Assembly: GCF_002954245.1 (NCBI RefSeq)
Contig: NZ_PPTG01000046.1
Coordinates: 124,001 to 188,000, forward strand
Direction of reading: 5' to 3'
Source of the DNA: Cryobacterium aureum
GTDB taxonomy: Bacteria; Actinomycetota; Actinomycetes; Actinomycetales; Microbacteriaceae
Length of the DNA: 64,000 bases
The translations under genes and the position numbers were made by a program. The notes beneath the pieces are model-generated. The model saw only the letters and a program-made list of their open reading frames with translations. It was not told the DNA's origin and made no database searches. Below are positions 42,910 through 52,171 of this stretch, one piece after another; the stretch's first letter is position 1; every line of letters starts with the position of its first letter.

Positions 42910-45900
42910 GTGCGCATTCTCTCTCGTTCCTTCCGTCTGTCGCTGACCGCATTGGGCCTCGTGCTGCTGATCGGAGGAGCGGGCGCCATCGCCCCTGCGC
43001 TGTCGGCCACGGCCGCCACCGAGGTGGCAATGCCGGCGCTCCTCGTCACCGAAATCACCCCGGACAACGTGGGCTACGACAATTTCGAGTTCTTCGAGGT
43101 CACGAACACGACAACCGTCGACATCGACCTCGATGCGGCCGGCATCGGCCTGAACTACATCTTCACCGACTCGGATGACCGCGCCAAGGACGTACCATTC
43201 CGTATCCCGGCTTACACCGCCATCGCTGCCGGGGCAAGCACCGTGTTCTGGCTCGATTACCGCACTACGACAGTCGATACCCAGGCGTTTAGCACAGCCG
43301 ATTTCCGTGCCCATTTCGCCACGGAGACCAGTTCCACCGACGTGTATCCAGTGGTGCGGGTCACCGGGCAGCCGGGTATGGCCAACGGTGGTGGCCGCGG
43401 AATCCGCATCGTCGACGGCACCGACGCCTCGATCAGTTGGGCGGTCTACCCCGCCGGTTCCGTCGCCGTCGACGCGAGCGCGCACTTCGGCGCCCCCGCA
43501 ACGAGCGCATCCCTGTCGCAGGAGCTCGTGCAGTCACGCGGCGTTCCCACACCCGGCAACCCCGCCCCGGAATCAGCGCCGACGCCAACCCCCAGTCCGA
43601 CCGCCACGGCGGCGCCGTCTGCGCCATCCAATGCCGACACCGCCCCGCTGCAAATTACCGAGATCACGCCAGACTCCACCAACGTCGGGTCGGCCGACGG
43701 CTTTGAGTTCATCGAGGTGTTCAACGCCACCGATGCCTCCATCAACTTTGGGGACTACGCGCTCAACTACCTGTACCCGCTCGCCGACCTCACCAACAGT
43801 TCCACCGTGCGCTGGCCGAGCACTCCGACCGACCTGGACGTCGCCCCCGGCGGCAACCTCGTGTTCTGGATCAAGAACGGCCAGAATGACGCTCTCACGG
43901 CCACCGACTTCAACGCTGCGTTCGGGTCAAACCTGACCCTCGGCACCGACTTGGTCGAGGTCTTCAGCGGCGGAATGGCCAACGGCTCACCACGCGGCAT
44001 CGAGATTTTGACCAACACCGGGTTCAGCGTGAATACCGCGTACTACAACCTGGCCGGCGCTGACGACGTCGATGCGAACGTGGGTATTCAGTACGGCAAC
44101 GACAGCAGCAACCCGGGGCGACAGCTCAACCTCGCGAAGGTCGCGGCCAACCCGGGCACGGTGTTCGCGGCGCAGGTGGCCGGCAACCTCAAGACTGTCG
44201 CCGACGACGCGACCCCACCGGTGATCGTCGATGACACCCTCGACGAAATTGATCCGGCGCAGAATTTCGCCCTCTCGGCCACGGTCACCGACGACGTGCA
44301 GGCGCGCACCGTTGAACTGCACCTGAAGAGCAACATTGACGCCGACTTCGCGACAATGAACCTGTCGACCGACGGCTCCGACGGTTACCGCCACGACCTG
44401 CAACGGGTCGACCTCACCGGCAAGCGCTGGTACGAGTACTACTTCACGGCCGGCGATGGCAGCACAGAGGCCAGCTCCCCGGTCGTGCGGGTCGACCTCA
44501 CCGGCGTCGACAACTCGCCGGTGCGCCTCAACGTCACCGATGGCCAGTTCGTCGCCGGCAGCACCACGCTCTCGGCCGCCGGCGACAGCAGCACCATGAG
44601 CTTGAGCATCGACGACCAGATCGTGCCGACGAACCTCGAACTGGAGTTCGCCCCCCAATTCGTGTTCGAGGTCACCGCCGTCAATACCTTCTTTCAAAAC
44701 GGTGTGCGAATCGGGACCGACGTGCTGCGCATCTTCGACGACGGCATCCCGACGGGCTGGGAGACCATCGCGACGCCGGTGCCGCTCACCTACGTGAAGC
44801 AGGGCGAGGACCTCGTTGTCGGCGTCTGGGCCGGCTCCAAGGTCGCCCCAGAGATCAACCCGAACGAGAACAACGACGACTTTCAAATTCGAAACATGCG
44901 CCTGGTTCTGCCCGACGGCCGCAGCCTGCAGCCCGACGGCTATACCGACCCCAGCCTGGCGCTCAACATGGGTGACAGCGCCGGCAAGCTCGACTTCTAC
45001 AACTCGAGCTTCACCCTTCCCGAAGACGCCTACCAGGCCGTCGCCTACGACTGGGATACCACCACGGTCACCGACGGCGCGCACACCGTTCAGGCGAGCA
45101 ACGGGGTCGACTCGGTGACCCGCTCGCTGATGGTCGACAACACAGCTCCGGTCGTGACGACATCCGCTGTTTCGGGCCAGCTCTACCAGGGCGAGTTCAT
45201 GCTCGACGGCGCGGCGACGGATGCCGGTGCCGGCTTTGACACGCTCGTCGCGACCCTCGACGGCCGGGTCATCGAGCTGCCCTATGCCACTTCGTCGATC
45301 AAACTGGCCGACGGTGAACACACCCTGCTGCTGACGGCCAGAGATCGGGTCGGCAACGTCGGTGAGCTGAGCACGGTGTTCTCCACCCCGGTCGAGGAAC
45401 CCGGCAATGAACTGATCACCCCGCTAGACGGCGCCATCGTCGAGGAAGGACCGCTCGACCTCAGCGCGCGGGCGACCGACCCGAGCAGTGACCAGCTGGA
45501 CGTCGACTTTCGACGGGGATTCGTCGCATCCGCTGCTGACAGCAGCGTACGCGGCTACTCGGGCACCACGGCCATCGCGAACGGCACCGATCGCGCCATC
45601 AAAACCCTCCTGACCGATGACCAGGTCACAGCCATGGCGCGCCTGGACGGCACGGCAGAGCCGGTCACCTCCGACTCGCAGTTTCCCTACCAATTATTCG
45701 AGGTGGATGTGCCAGCGGATGCCGGCGCCGACTTCACCGCGCGGGTGCGGTGGGACGGCACGGCGAACGCCGACGCCAAGGTGCTGCTCTACGTGCAGAA
45801 CCTCAGCACGGGCGCCTGGGAAGAATTCGACCGCCACGTGACCATCGGCGAGGGCGCGACCGCGTTCACCCTCGATGCCATGGTGCCGGCCCTCGACCAC

Positions 45901-47472
45901 GTGAAAAACCAGGTCATGACCGTGCTGATCCAGCACTCCGAGGGCTTCGCCGGTGCCGACCTCTCCGACCGGTCGAGCACCCTACCCGTGAACAACGTGA
46001 ACGACACCGCGCGGGCAAACTACGACTTCACGCTCGCCGTCGAGTCCGACACGCAGTACTACAACGACACGTTCTACCAGCGCCAACTCGACATCCACGA
46101 CTACCTGCTCGAGCAACGATCGGCCATCAACCTGCAGTACCTGTTTCACACCGGCGATATCGTCGACAACTTCGAAGCCGAACACCAGTGGACCAACGCC
46201 AACGCGGCCTACAGCATGCTCGACGACGCCCAGCTGCCCTACGGCGTGCTCGCCGGCAACCACGATGTCGGCCAGAAAGACGCCGACTATGCCGCCTATA
46301 AGGCGAATTTCGGGGCCGAACGATACCAGGCCAACCCCTGGTACGGCGAGAGCTTCGAAAACAATCGGGGTCACTACGACCTGATCACAGCTGGCGGCAT
46401 CGACTTCATCATGCTCTACCTCGGCTGGGCGCCGAGCGCGGAGGGAATCGCCTGGCTCAACGAGGTGCTCGCCCAATACCCAGAGCGCACGGCCATTCTC
46501 AACCTGCACGAATATATGCTCACCACCGGCGGATTAGGGGCGGTGCCGCAGCAGATTTACGACGAGGTCGTCGCGCCGAACGCTAACGTCGCCATGGTCT
46601 TCTCCGGGCACTACCACGACGCCTTCACGCGCATCGATCAGTTCGACGACAACGGTGACGGCACCCCCGACCGCTCGGTCTACCAGATGCTGTTCGACTA
46701 TCAGGGCCTGCCCGAGGGGGGCCAGTCGTTTCTGCGGCTGCTGCACTTCGACAACGCCGCCGAGCAGATCAGCGTGCGCACCTACTCGCCCTACCTCGAC
46801 GCGTACAACTCCGACGACCCCACCCTCGACCTCGAGCACCAGGAATTCACGGTTCCCTACGCAGCCTTCGGCATGACGTCGATGCAGAAAACGCTCGCAA
46901 CGGATGCCTTCACCGTCGACATCCTGACGACCACCCCGATCGCCGCCTTCGAGGCCGTGGCCAGCGGCACAGCCGTCACCGCGAGCTGGAATCCCGGCAT
47001 CGGCACCCACGGCTGGTTCGCCTATTCCGAAGACCCCTACGGAGCTGTCGCCTACTCCGAGGTGCGCCGCCTGACCGTCGCCGCGACGGTCGTGCCAGAG
47101 GCGAGCGTGCCAGCGGTGAGCCTGCCAGAGGTGGCGCCATCTGCGGAATCCGTTCCCCCATCCAGCGCATCCAGCTCGCGACGCACCGCGGTTCCCGCCG
47201 AGCTGACGGCCGCCTCGCAGGCCATCGCCGACGCCGCGAGAGCAGCGCTCGCGGCAGAGATAGCCGCCGCACAAACGGATGCCGCCACCGCCCCACAGAC
47301 AACTCGCGGCGGCGACACCCCGAGCGACGATCGTGGTGCCCTCGGCGAGGTCACCGTCGTTGACGATGTCGTGCCATTCAACATCCGGACCCTGGCGCTG
47401 ATCCTGCTCGGTGCCCTGGCCGCGGCCACGATCGGCGTGGTGACCATCCGAATTTTCCGCGCCCGCCACTAA
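42910..47472 (+). CDS. Large secreted lamin-tail / calcineurin-like phosphoesterase protein, membrane-anchored
   Basis: 1520 residues. The N-terminus is a Sec signal (about residues 1-37, ending ALSATAAT). Two lamin-tail-type domains follow (LLVTEITPDN from about 40; LQITEITPDSTNVGSADGF from about 245), joined by a PTPTPSPT linker. The middle is beta-rich, Ig-like, including VVTTSAVSGQLYQGEF. Residues about 1038-1290 are a metallophosphoesterase with SDTQYY (1046), HTGDIVDN (1080), AGNHDVG (1118), NLHEYM and SGHYHDAF (1234), giving the Asp/His/Asn dimetal ligands. An Ala-rich C-terminal part ends in one membrane helix (LALILLGALAAATIGVV) and RIFRARH, without LPXTG. It probably hydrolyses an extracellular phosphodiester or phosphomonoester. 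The start is GTG 42910. Confidence 0.87.
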   Translation: MRILSRSFRLSLTALGLVLLIGGAGAIAPALSATAATEVAMPALLVTEITPDNVGYDNFEFFEVTNTTTVDIDLDAAGIGLNYIFTDSDDRAKDVPFRIPAYTAIAAGASTVFWLDYRTTTVDTQAFSTADFRAHFATETSSTDVYPVVRVTGQPGMANGGGRGIRIVDGTDASISWAVYPAGSVAVDASAHFGAPATSASLSQELVQSRGVPTPGNPAPESAPTPTPSPTATAAPSAPSNADTAPLQITEITPDSTNVGSADGFEFIEVFNATDASINFGDYALNYLYPLADLTNSSTVRWPSTPTDLDVAPGGNLVFWIKNGQNDALTATDFNAAFGSNLTLGTDLVEVFSGGMANGSPRGIEILTNTGFSVNTAYYNLAGADDVDANVGIQYGNDSSNPGRQLNLAKVAANPGTVFAAQVAGNLKTVADDATPPVIVDDTLDEIDPAQNFALSATVTDDVQARTVELHLKSNIDADFATMNLSTDGSDGYRHDLQRVDLTGKRWYEYYFTAGDGSTEASSPVVRVDLTGVDNSPVRLNVTDGQFVAGSTTLSAAGDSSTMSLSIDDQIVPTNLELEFAPQFVFEVTAVNTFFQNGVRIGTDVLRIFDDGIPTGWETIATPVPLTYVKQGEDLVVGVWAGSKVAPEINPNENNDDFQIRNMRLVLPDGRSLQPDGYTDPSLALNMGDSAGKLDFYNSSFTLPEDAYQAVAYDWDTTTVTDGAHTVQASNGVDSVTRSLMVDNTAPVVTTSAVSGQLYQGEFMLDGAATDAGAGFDTLVATLDGRVIELPYATSSIKLADGEHTLLLTARDRVGNVGELSTVFSTPVEEPGNELITPLDGAIVEEGPLDLSARATDPSSDQLDVDFRRGFVASAADSSVRGYSGTTAIANGTDRAIKTLLTDDQVTAMARLDGTAEPVTSDSQFPYQLFEVDVPADAGADFTARVRWDGTANADAKVLLYVQNLSTGAWEEFDRHVTIGEGATAFTLDAMVPALDHVKNQVMTVLIQHSEGFAGADLSDRSSTLPVNNVNDTARANYDFTLAVESDTQYYNDTFYQRQLDIHDYLLEQRSAINLQYLFHTGDIVDNFEAEHQWTNANAAYSMLDDAQLPYGVLAGNHDVGQKDADYAAYKANFGAERYQANPWYGESFENNRGHYDLITAGGIDFIMLYLGWAPSAEGIAWLNEVLAQYPERTAILNLHEYMLTTGGLGAVPQQIYDEVVAPNANVAMVFSGHYHDAFTRIDQFDDNGDGTPDRSVYQMLFDYQGLPEGGQSFLRLLHFDNAAEQISVRTYSPYLDAYNSDDPTLDLEHQEFTVPYAAFGMTSMQKTLATDAFTVDILTTTPIAAFEAVASGTAVTASWNPGIGTHGWFAYSEDPYGAVAYSEVRRLTVAATVVPEASVPAVSLPEVAPSAESVPPSSASSSRRTAVPAELTAASQAIADAARAALAAEIAAAQTDAATAPQTTRGGDTPSDDRGALGEVTVVDDVVPFNIRTLALILLGALAAATIGVVTIRIFRARH

Positions 47473-47486
47473 CCTGCTCTCGCGGG

Positions 47487-48404
47487 CTAGGCGAGGATTG
47501 CCGCGACTTCGGCCGAGACCGGCATCGAGGTGGTGGCCCCGGCCCGGGTCACCGCGATGGAGGACGCCACCGTGGCGTAGCGCACCGCTTCGATCATCTG
47601 GTCGGGGGTGACGGCGGTGCCGCGCACGTAATCGACAGCCAGGCGCGCCACCAGGGCTCCGACAAAGGTGTCGCCGGCCGCCGTCGTATCGACGGCCGTC
47701 ACCGGGCGGGCCGGCGCAAGCCCGAGGGCTTCGCCGTCGAAGGCCACGACCGAACCCTCCGAACCCAGCGTCACGATCGCCCACGTGCCCCCGGCGCTCA
47801 GCACCTCGGCGGCACGCACGGGGTCGCTCTCCCCGGTGAGCTCGGCGGCCTCGATCTGGTTCGGCACGACGAGGTCGACCGAGGCGAGAAAACCGGCCGG
47901 CAGGCGCACCACCGGCGCCGGGGTCAGCACCGTGAACACGCCGGCGGCGCGGGCAACCCGGATCCCTTCGACGAGCACAGAAACCGGCAGCTCGCACTGC
48001 ATCACGAGAAAGACCGAATCGGCCACGACCGCGCGCTGCTCCACGTTCAGGGTGGTTACGGTGGCATTGGCCCCCGAGACCACGACGATGGAATTCTCGC
48101 CGCTGTCCACCACGGAGATGTGGGCGGTGCCGGTGGGGGCATCCGCTACGGCCAATTCGGTAGAACGGATGCCCTCGGTCGCCAGCAGCGCGCGCAGTTG
48201 TGTCCCGTAGGCATCCGCTCCCACCGCTCCCAGAAAAGTCACATCCGCTCCCAATCGGGCTGCAGCGACCGCCTGGTTCAGACCTTTGCCGCCCGGAACC
48301 GTACTGAACCCGGCCCCGAACATCGTCTCGCCGGGCCGGGGGAGGCGCGCCTGGCGTACGACGAGATCCATGTTGGCGCTTCCGAGTACCGCAATCGTGT
48401 TCAT
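47487..48404 (-). CDS. rbsK: PfkB-family ribokinase
   Basis: 305 residues from ATG 48404; the ORF extends eight residues further. PfkB signatures: PGGKGLNQAVAAARLGADVTF near residue 40 and DTTAAGDTFVGALVARLA near 245 (catalytic Asp and anion hole). The N-terminal substrate region is VLGSANMDLVVRQARLPRPGET. Ribokinase makes ribose-5-phosphate, which feeds PRPP for the purine genes nearby. No rbsD or ABC transporter is present, so the assignment to ribose is by similarity only. GAGACT lies six bases before the start. Confidence 0.85.
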   Translation of the reverse strand: MNTIAVLGSANMDLVVRQARLPRPGETMFGAGFSTVPGGKGLNQAVAAARLGADVTFLGAVGADAYGTQLRALLATEGIRSTELAVADAPTGTAHISVVDSGENSIVVVSGANATVTTLNVEQRAVVADSVFLVMQCELPVSVLVEGIRVARAAGVFTVLTPAPVVRLPAGFLASVDLVVPNQIEAAELTGESDPVRAAEVLSAGGTWAIVTLGSEGSVVAFDGEALGLAPARPVTAVDTTAAGDTFVGALVARLAVDYVRGTAVTPDQMIEAVRYATVASSIAVTRAGATTSMPVSAEVAAILA

Positions 48405-48442
48405 AGAGTCAGTCTCGCATCTGCCCATGGGACAATGAACGG

Positions 48443-48904
48443 GTGAGTTCTTCTGAGCAGCCCAGCGCTGAACAACCCCAAGACCAGTCGGCCGAGAATC
48501 TCGTCGATAACGGCGAAACCGTGCTGTCCGAGGCGACCGTGACCGTGCACCGGGCGCCGCGCTACCGCAACTTCATGCTGCTCGGGGCGGTGGTCGGCGT
48601 GCTGCTCGCCCTCATTCTCACGGTCTCCTTTCCCGAGAATAAAGACTATGATCGGTTGCAGATTTTCGGCTTTCTGCTGCTCGGTGGTTTGGCTGTCGGT
48701 ACGACTCTCGGCGCCGCGGTCGCGCTCGTGATCGACCGCATTGTCGGTCGATCGCGAATGACGGTGGTCGCCGATAGACTGGGCGCGAACGAACTGCGCA
48801 CCAACGACCGCGATGCCAACCAGCACAGTGCGAACGAAGTGCGTGCTGCTGAGCCTGGCTCCGGCACCCCCAATGATGATTTTCAAACGTTCAACGAGAA
48901 GTAA
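48443..48904 (+). CDS. Small membrane protein upstream of purF
   Basis: 153 residues. An acidic, Ser/Gln-rich N-terminus (about 45 residues) precedes two membrane helices (RNFMLLGAVVGVLLALILTV and FGFLLLGGLAVGTTLGAAVALVIDRIVG). The C-terminus is hydrophilic, ending DDFQTFNEK. The order (small two-helix protein then purF) recurs in actinobacteria, but I know no function. GTG 48443 follows GACAAT by six bases. It is divergent from rbsK by 38 bp and is 12 bp before purF. Confidence 0.75.
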   Translation: MSSSEQPSAEQPQDQSAENLVDNGETVLSEATVTVHRAPRYRNFMLLGAVVGVLLALILTVSFPENKDYDRLQIFGFLLLGGLAVGTTLGAAVALVIDRIVGRSRMTVVADRLGANELRTNDRDANQHSANEVRAAEPGSGTPNDDFQTFNEK

Positions 48905-48916
48905 AGAGGCTGCGGC

Positions 48917-50506
48917 TTGCCCGGTGGCGACGGACTGTTAAATCACGATCTTCTTCCCAATGAGAAGGGCCCACAAGATGCTTGTGGAGTCTTCGGTGTG
49001 TGGGCTCCCGGCGAAGAGGTAGCCAAACTCAGCTACTTCGGCCTCTATGCCCTGCAACACCGCGGCCAGGAATCGGCTGGAATCGCCACGAGCGACGGCA
49101 GCAAGATTCTCATCTACAAAGACATGGGACTGGTCTCACAGGTGTTCAATGAGGCCTCGCTGAGCACCCTGCTCGGGCACATCGCCGTGGGGCACACCCG
49201 CTATTCCACCACCGGTTCGTCGAGCTGGCAGAACGCCCAGCCGACCCTCGGTCGCACGGCGAGTGGAACAGTGGCCCTCGGTCACAACGGCAACCTCACC
49301 AACACGGCTGAGTTGCTCGAACTGGTGCGGGAGCGCTACCCGAAGGTCGACGGCGAACTCGCCCGCGGCAACACCACCGACACCGCCGTGGTCACTGCGC
49401 TGCTCACCGGCGACCTCGACCACACCCTCGAAGCCACCGCACTCGAGGTACTGCCGCGCCTCCGCGGCGCCTACTGCCTCGTCTTCATGGATGAATCCAC
49501 GCTTTACGCGGCCCGCGACCCCCAGGGTGTCAGGCCGCTGGTGCTCGGCCGCCTCGAACGCGGCTGGGTCGTCGCCTCCGAGACCGCCGCCCTCGACATC
49601 GTCGGGGCGAGCTTCGTGCGCGAGGTCGAACCGGGTGAGCTCATCACCATCGATGAGAACGGGCTGCGCACGCAGCGCTTCGCCAAGGCCGAGCCCAAGG
49701 GCTGTGTCTTCGAGTACGTCTACCTCGCCCGCCCCGACACCACGATCGCCGGTCGCGGCGTGCACGAAGCCAGGGTCGAAATGGGCCGCAAGCTCGCCGC
49801 CGAGCACCCGGTCGAGGCCGACCTCGTCATCCCCACCCCGGAATCCGGCACCCCGGCAGCCATCGGCTACGCGCAGGCGTCTGGCATTCCGTTCGGCCAG
49901 GGTCTCGTCAAGAACTCCTACGTCGGGCGTACCTTCATCGCGCCGTCGCAGACTATCCGGCAGCGCGGCATCCGCTTGAAATTGAATCCGCTCAAGAACG
50001 TGATCAAGGGCAAACGCCTGATCGTGGTGGACGACTCGATCGTGCGCGGCAACACGCAGCGCGCCCTCGTGAGCATGCTTCGGGAGGCCGGCGCCGCCGA
50101 GGTGCACGTGCGCATCTCGAGCCCGCCGATCACCTGGCCGTGTTTCTACGGAATCGACTTCGCCAGCCGCGCCGAGCTCATTGCGACCGGCCTGGAGATC
50201 GACGAGGTGCGCCAATCGATCGGAGCCGACAGCCTCGGCTATCTCTCCGAAGACGGCATGATCGAAGCCACCGAGCAGCCGCGCGAACGTCTCTGCACCG
50301 CCTGCTTCACCGGCGTCTACCCGATTGCGCTGCCCGAAGCGCAGCACCTCGGCAAGAATCTGCTCGAGCGGCCTACCGCCTCGAACGGATGCGATCCCGG
50401 GCCGGATTCTGATCTGGAAGTCGTGCTGGCACCCGTCTCGCGCAAAGAAGAAGCCCTCGCCCGTCTGGGCCAGGTACCGTTCGGTGACCCGGGAAGACCA
50501 GAATGA
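48917..50506 (+). CDS. purF: Amidophosphoribosyltransferase
   Basis: 529 residues, full length. It makes phosphoribosylamine from PRPP and glutamine, the first committed purine step. The N-terminal nucleophile lies in QDACGVFGVW (Cys23; the peptide before it is a propeptide removed in many homologues). Others: HRGQESAGIA, HTRYSTTGSSSWQNAQP, GHNGNLTN, and the PRPP loop LIVVDDSIVRGNTQRALV near residue 375. The start is TTG 48917 with AGAGG seven bases upstream; a later Met would cut off the propeptide. ATGA overlap with purM shows coupling. Confidence 0.97.
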   Translation: MPGGDGLLNHDLLPNEKGPQDACGVFGVWAPGEEVAKLSYFGLYALQHRGQESAGIATSDGSKILIYKDMGLVSQVFNEASLSTLLGHIAVGHTRYSTTGSSSWQNAQPTLGRTASGTVALGHNGNLTNTAELLELVRERYPKVDGELARGNTTDTAVVTALLTGDLDHTLEATALEVLPRLRGAYCLVFMDESTLYAARDPQGVRPLVLGRLERGWVVASETAALDIVGASFVREVEPGELITIDENGLRTQRFAKAEPKGCVFEYVYLARPDTTIAGRGVHEARVEMGRKLAAEHPVEADLVIPTPESGTPAAIGYAQASGIPFGQGLVKNSYVGRTFIAPSQTIRQRGIRLKLNPLKNVIKGKRLIVVDDSIVRGNTQRALVSMLREAGAAEVHVRISSPPITWPCFYGIDFASRAELIATGLEIDEVRQSIGADSLGYLSEDGMIEATEQPRERLCTACFTGVYPIALPEAQHLGKNLLERPTASNGCDPGPDSDLEVVLAPVSRKEEALARLGQVPFGDPGRPE

Positions 50507-51624
50507 GCAACGCCCGCACTAGTTCAAATGCAACGTATGCAGCAGCCGGAGTCGACACCCACGCCGGTGACCTGGCGGTCGAGCTCATGAAGTCGGCCGT
50601 CGCGAAGACGCACGGCCCCGAGGTCTGGGGCGGGGTCGGCGGCTTCGCCGGACTGTTCAACGTGTCGTTCCTCACCAAGTTTCGCCAGCCCCTGCTGGCC
50701 ACCTCAACGGACGGTGTTGGCACCAAGGTCGCCATCGCCCAAGCCATCGACAAGCACGACACCATTGGGCAAGACCTGGTCGGCATGGTCGTCGACGACA
50801 TCATCGTCGTCGGCGCGCGCCCGTTGTTCATGACCGACTACATCGCCTGTGGCAAGGTCGTACCCGAGCGCATCGCCTCGATCGTGGCAGGCATCGCCCG
50901 GGCCTGCTCTGAGACTGGAACCGCCCTCGTCGGCGGCGAAACCGCCGAACACCCTGGCCTGCTCGGCACTGACGACTACGACGTGGCCGGCGCGGCCACC
51001 GGAGTGGTCGAAGCCGACCAGGTACTCGGCGCCGACAAGGTCGTTTCCGGTGACGTCGTCATCGCGATGGCCTCCAGCGGCCTGCACTCCAACGGATACT
51101 CGCTCGTGCGCCACATTCTGGCGCAACGCGGCATCGGCTACACCGACACGTCGGCCGAACTCGGCGGCGTGGTCGGCGAGGTTCTGCTCGAGCCGACCCG
51201 CCTGTACACCGGCCCGCTGCTCGACGTGATCAATGACCCAGAGCTGGTCGGCGCCATCCACTCGCTCAGCCATGTCACCGGTGGCGGCATCGCGGCGAAC
51301 CTCGCCCGCGTGCTGCCCGTCGGATCCTGGGTCGAGGTTGACCGGTCCACCTGGTCGCCCGCCCCCGTGTTCCGGGTGCTCGGCGACATGGCCGGGTCCA
51401 CGCTGGAAAGCGCTGAAGGAACCTGGAACCTGGGAGTGGGCATGTTTGCGGTCGTGGATGCGGCATCCGCTTCGTCGGTCATCGCCCGGTTGGCCACGAG
51501 CGGCATTCCCGCCTGGGTCACCGGCCGGGTCTCGCGCGCTGCTCACGACCTGACCGGATTCGAGCAGGGCGCAAAGGGCGTCAACGGTGGCGCTGTGCGC
51601 CTGGTCGGGGCCTACGCGAGCTAG
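50503..51624 (+). CDS. purM: Phosphoribosylformylglycinamidine cyclo-ligase (AIR synthetase)
   Basis: 373 residues. It closes the imidazole ring of FGAM to AIR with ATP. Motifs: YAAAGVDTHAGDLAVELMK, LLATSTDGVGTKVAIAQAI, DDIIVVGARPLFMTDYIA, GGETAEHPG, and GLHSNGYSLVRHIL, then HVTGGGIAANLARVLP. ATG 50503 overlaps purF's TGA (ATGA). It is the last gene of the membrane-protein-purF-purM unit. DUF3073 converges on it. Confidence 0.97.
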   Translation: MSNARTSSNATYAAAGVDTHAGDLAVELMKSAVAKTHGPEVWGGVGGFAGLFNVSFLTKFRQPLLATSTDGVGTKVAIAQAIDKHDTIGQDLVGMVVDDIIVVGARPLFMTDYIACGKVVPERIASIVAGIARACSETGTALVGGETAEHPGLLGTDDYDVAGAATGVVEADQVLGADKVVSGDVVIAMASSGLHSNGYSLVRHILAQRGIGYTDTSAELGGVVGEVLLEPTRLYTGPLLDVINDPELVGAIHSLSHVTGGGIAANLARVLPVGSWVEVDRSTWSPAPVFRVLGDMAGSTLESAEGTWNLGVGMFAVVDAASASSVIARLATSGIPAWVTGRVSRAAHDLTGFEQGAKGVNGGAVRLVGAYAS

Positions 51625-51723
51625 CGCGCGGCCGGCGGCGGTGACCCCGGCGAGCGAACCATTCGGCAGCGCGTACGCTGATTGACACATCGCGGGCACC
51701 CTAAACGGATGCCGCCGCTCGCC

Positions 51724-51758
51724 GACGAGGAAGAAGCCTAGGCGCGCTTCTTCTCGTC
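51724..51758. terminator. Hairpin spanning the DUF3073 stop codon
   Basis: GACGAGGAAGAAGC pairs with GCTTCTTCTCGTC (one bulge) over the TAG of DUF3073. It probably ends transcription of both purM and DUF3073. Confidence 0.6.
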
Positions 51759-52019
51759 TTCGGTGGCGTAGTGGTCGACGTAGCGGTCGTCGTCGGGATC
51801 GTCATCGTCGTCAGCGGAATCCGTGGTGCCAGCGTCAGCAGCCTTCTTGGCCTTGTCCGCTTCGTACTCAGGCCATTTGGCGAGATCCTCGTCGAGACGC
51901 GGGTCGGACGGATGCCCGGTGAGCTCGCGTTCGAGCGCGTTGTAGTTGGTATCCGGGCTGAAATATTTCAGCTCCCGAGCTACCTTGGTGTGCTTTGCTT
52001 TTTGACGGCCGCGCCCCAT
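51738..52019 (-). CDS. DUF3073 family protein
   Basis: 93 residues. The N-terminus is the DUF3073 core: MGRGRQKAKHTKVARELKYF, then NYNALERELTG. The rest is very acidic (SADDDDDPDDDRYVDHYATE) and likely disordered. DUF3073 is a small actinobacterial family of unknown function that often sits next to purM, as here. AAGGGGG precedes its ATG. Its upstream region is AT-rich for this genome. Confidence 0.88.
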   Translation of the reverse strand: MGRGRQKAKHTKVARELKYFSPDTNYNALERELTGHPSDPRLDEDLAKWPEYEADKAKKAADAGTTDSADDDDDPDDDRYVDHYATEDEKKRA

Positions 52020-52090
52020 GCGTGACCCCCTTACGATGCCAGGCCGAGCGAGTCGTGAGACCCTCGGGATTTGCCGAACGGAATGTGTAA

Positions 52091-52102
52091 AAACTAGAGT
52101 TT
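52091..52102. promoter_or_regulatory. AT-rich inverted repeat upstream of DUF3073
   Basis: AAACTAGAGTTT, arms AAACT/AGTTT, inside a low-GC stretch (52085-52110) that also holds TAAACT repeats on the minus strand. A promoter for DUF3073 is likely here. Confidence 0.4.
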
Positions 52103-52171
52103 AGTTTAGCATGGTGGGCCTTGCGCCCCGCGGACGCCGTTCGCAAGGCTAATCCGTAGGAATGGGGTGGC

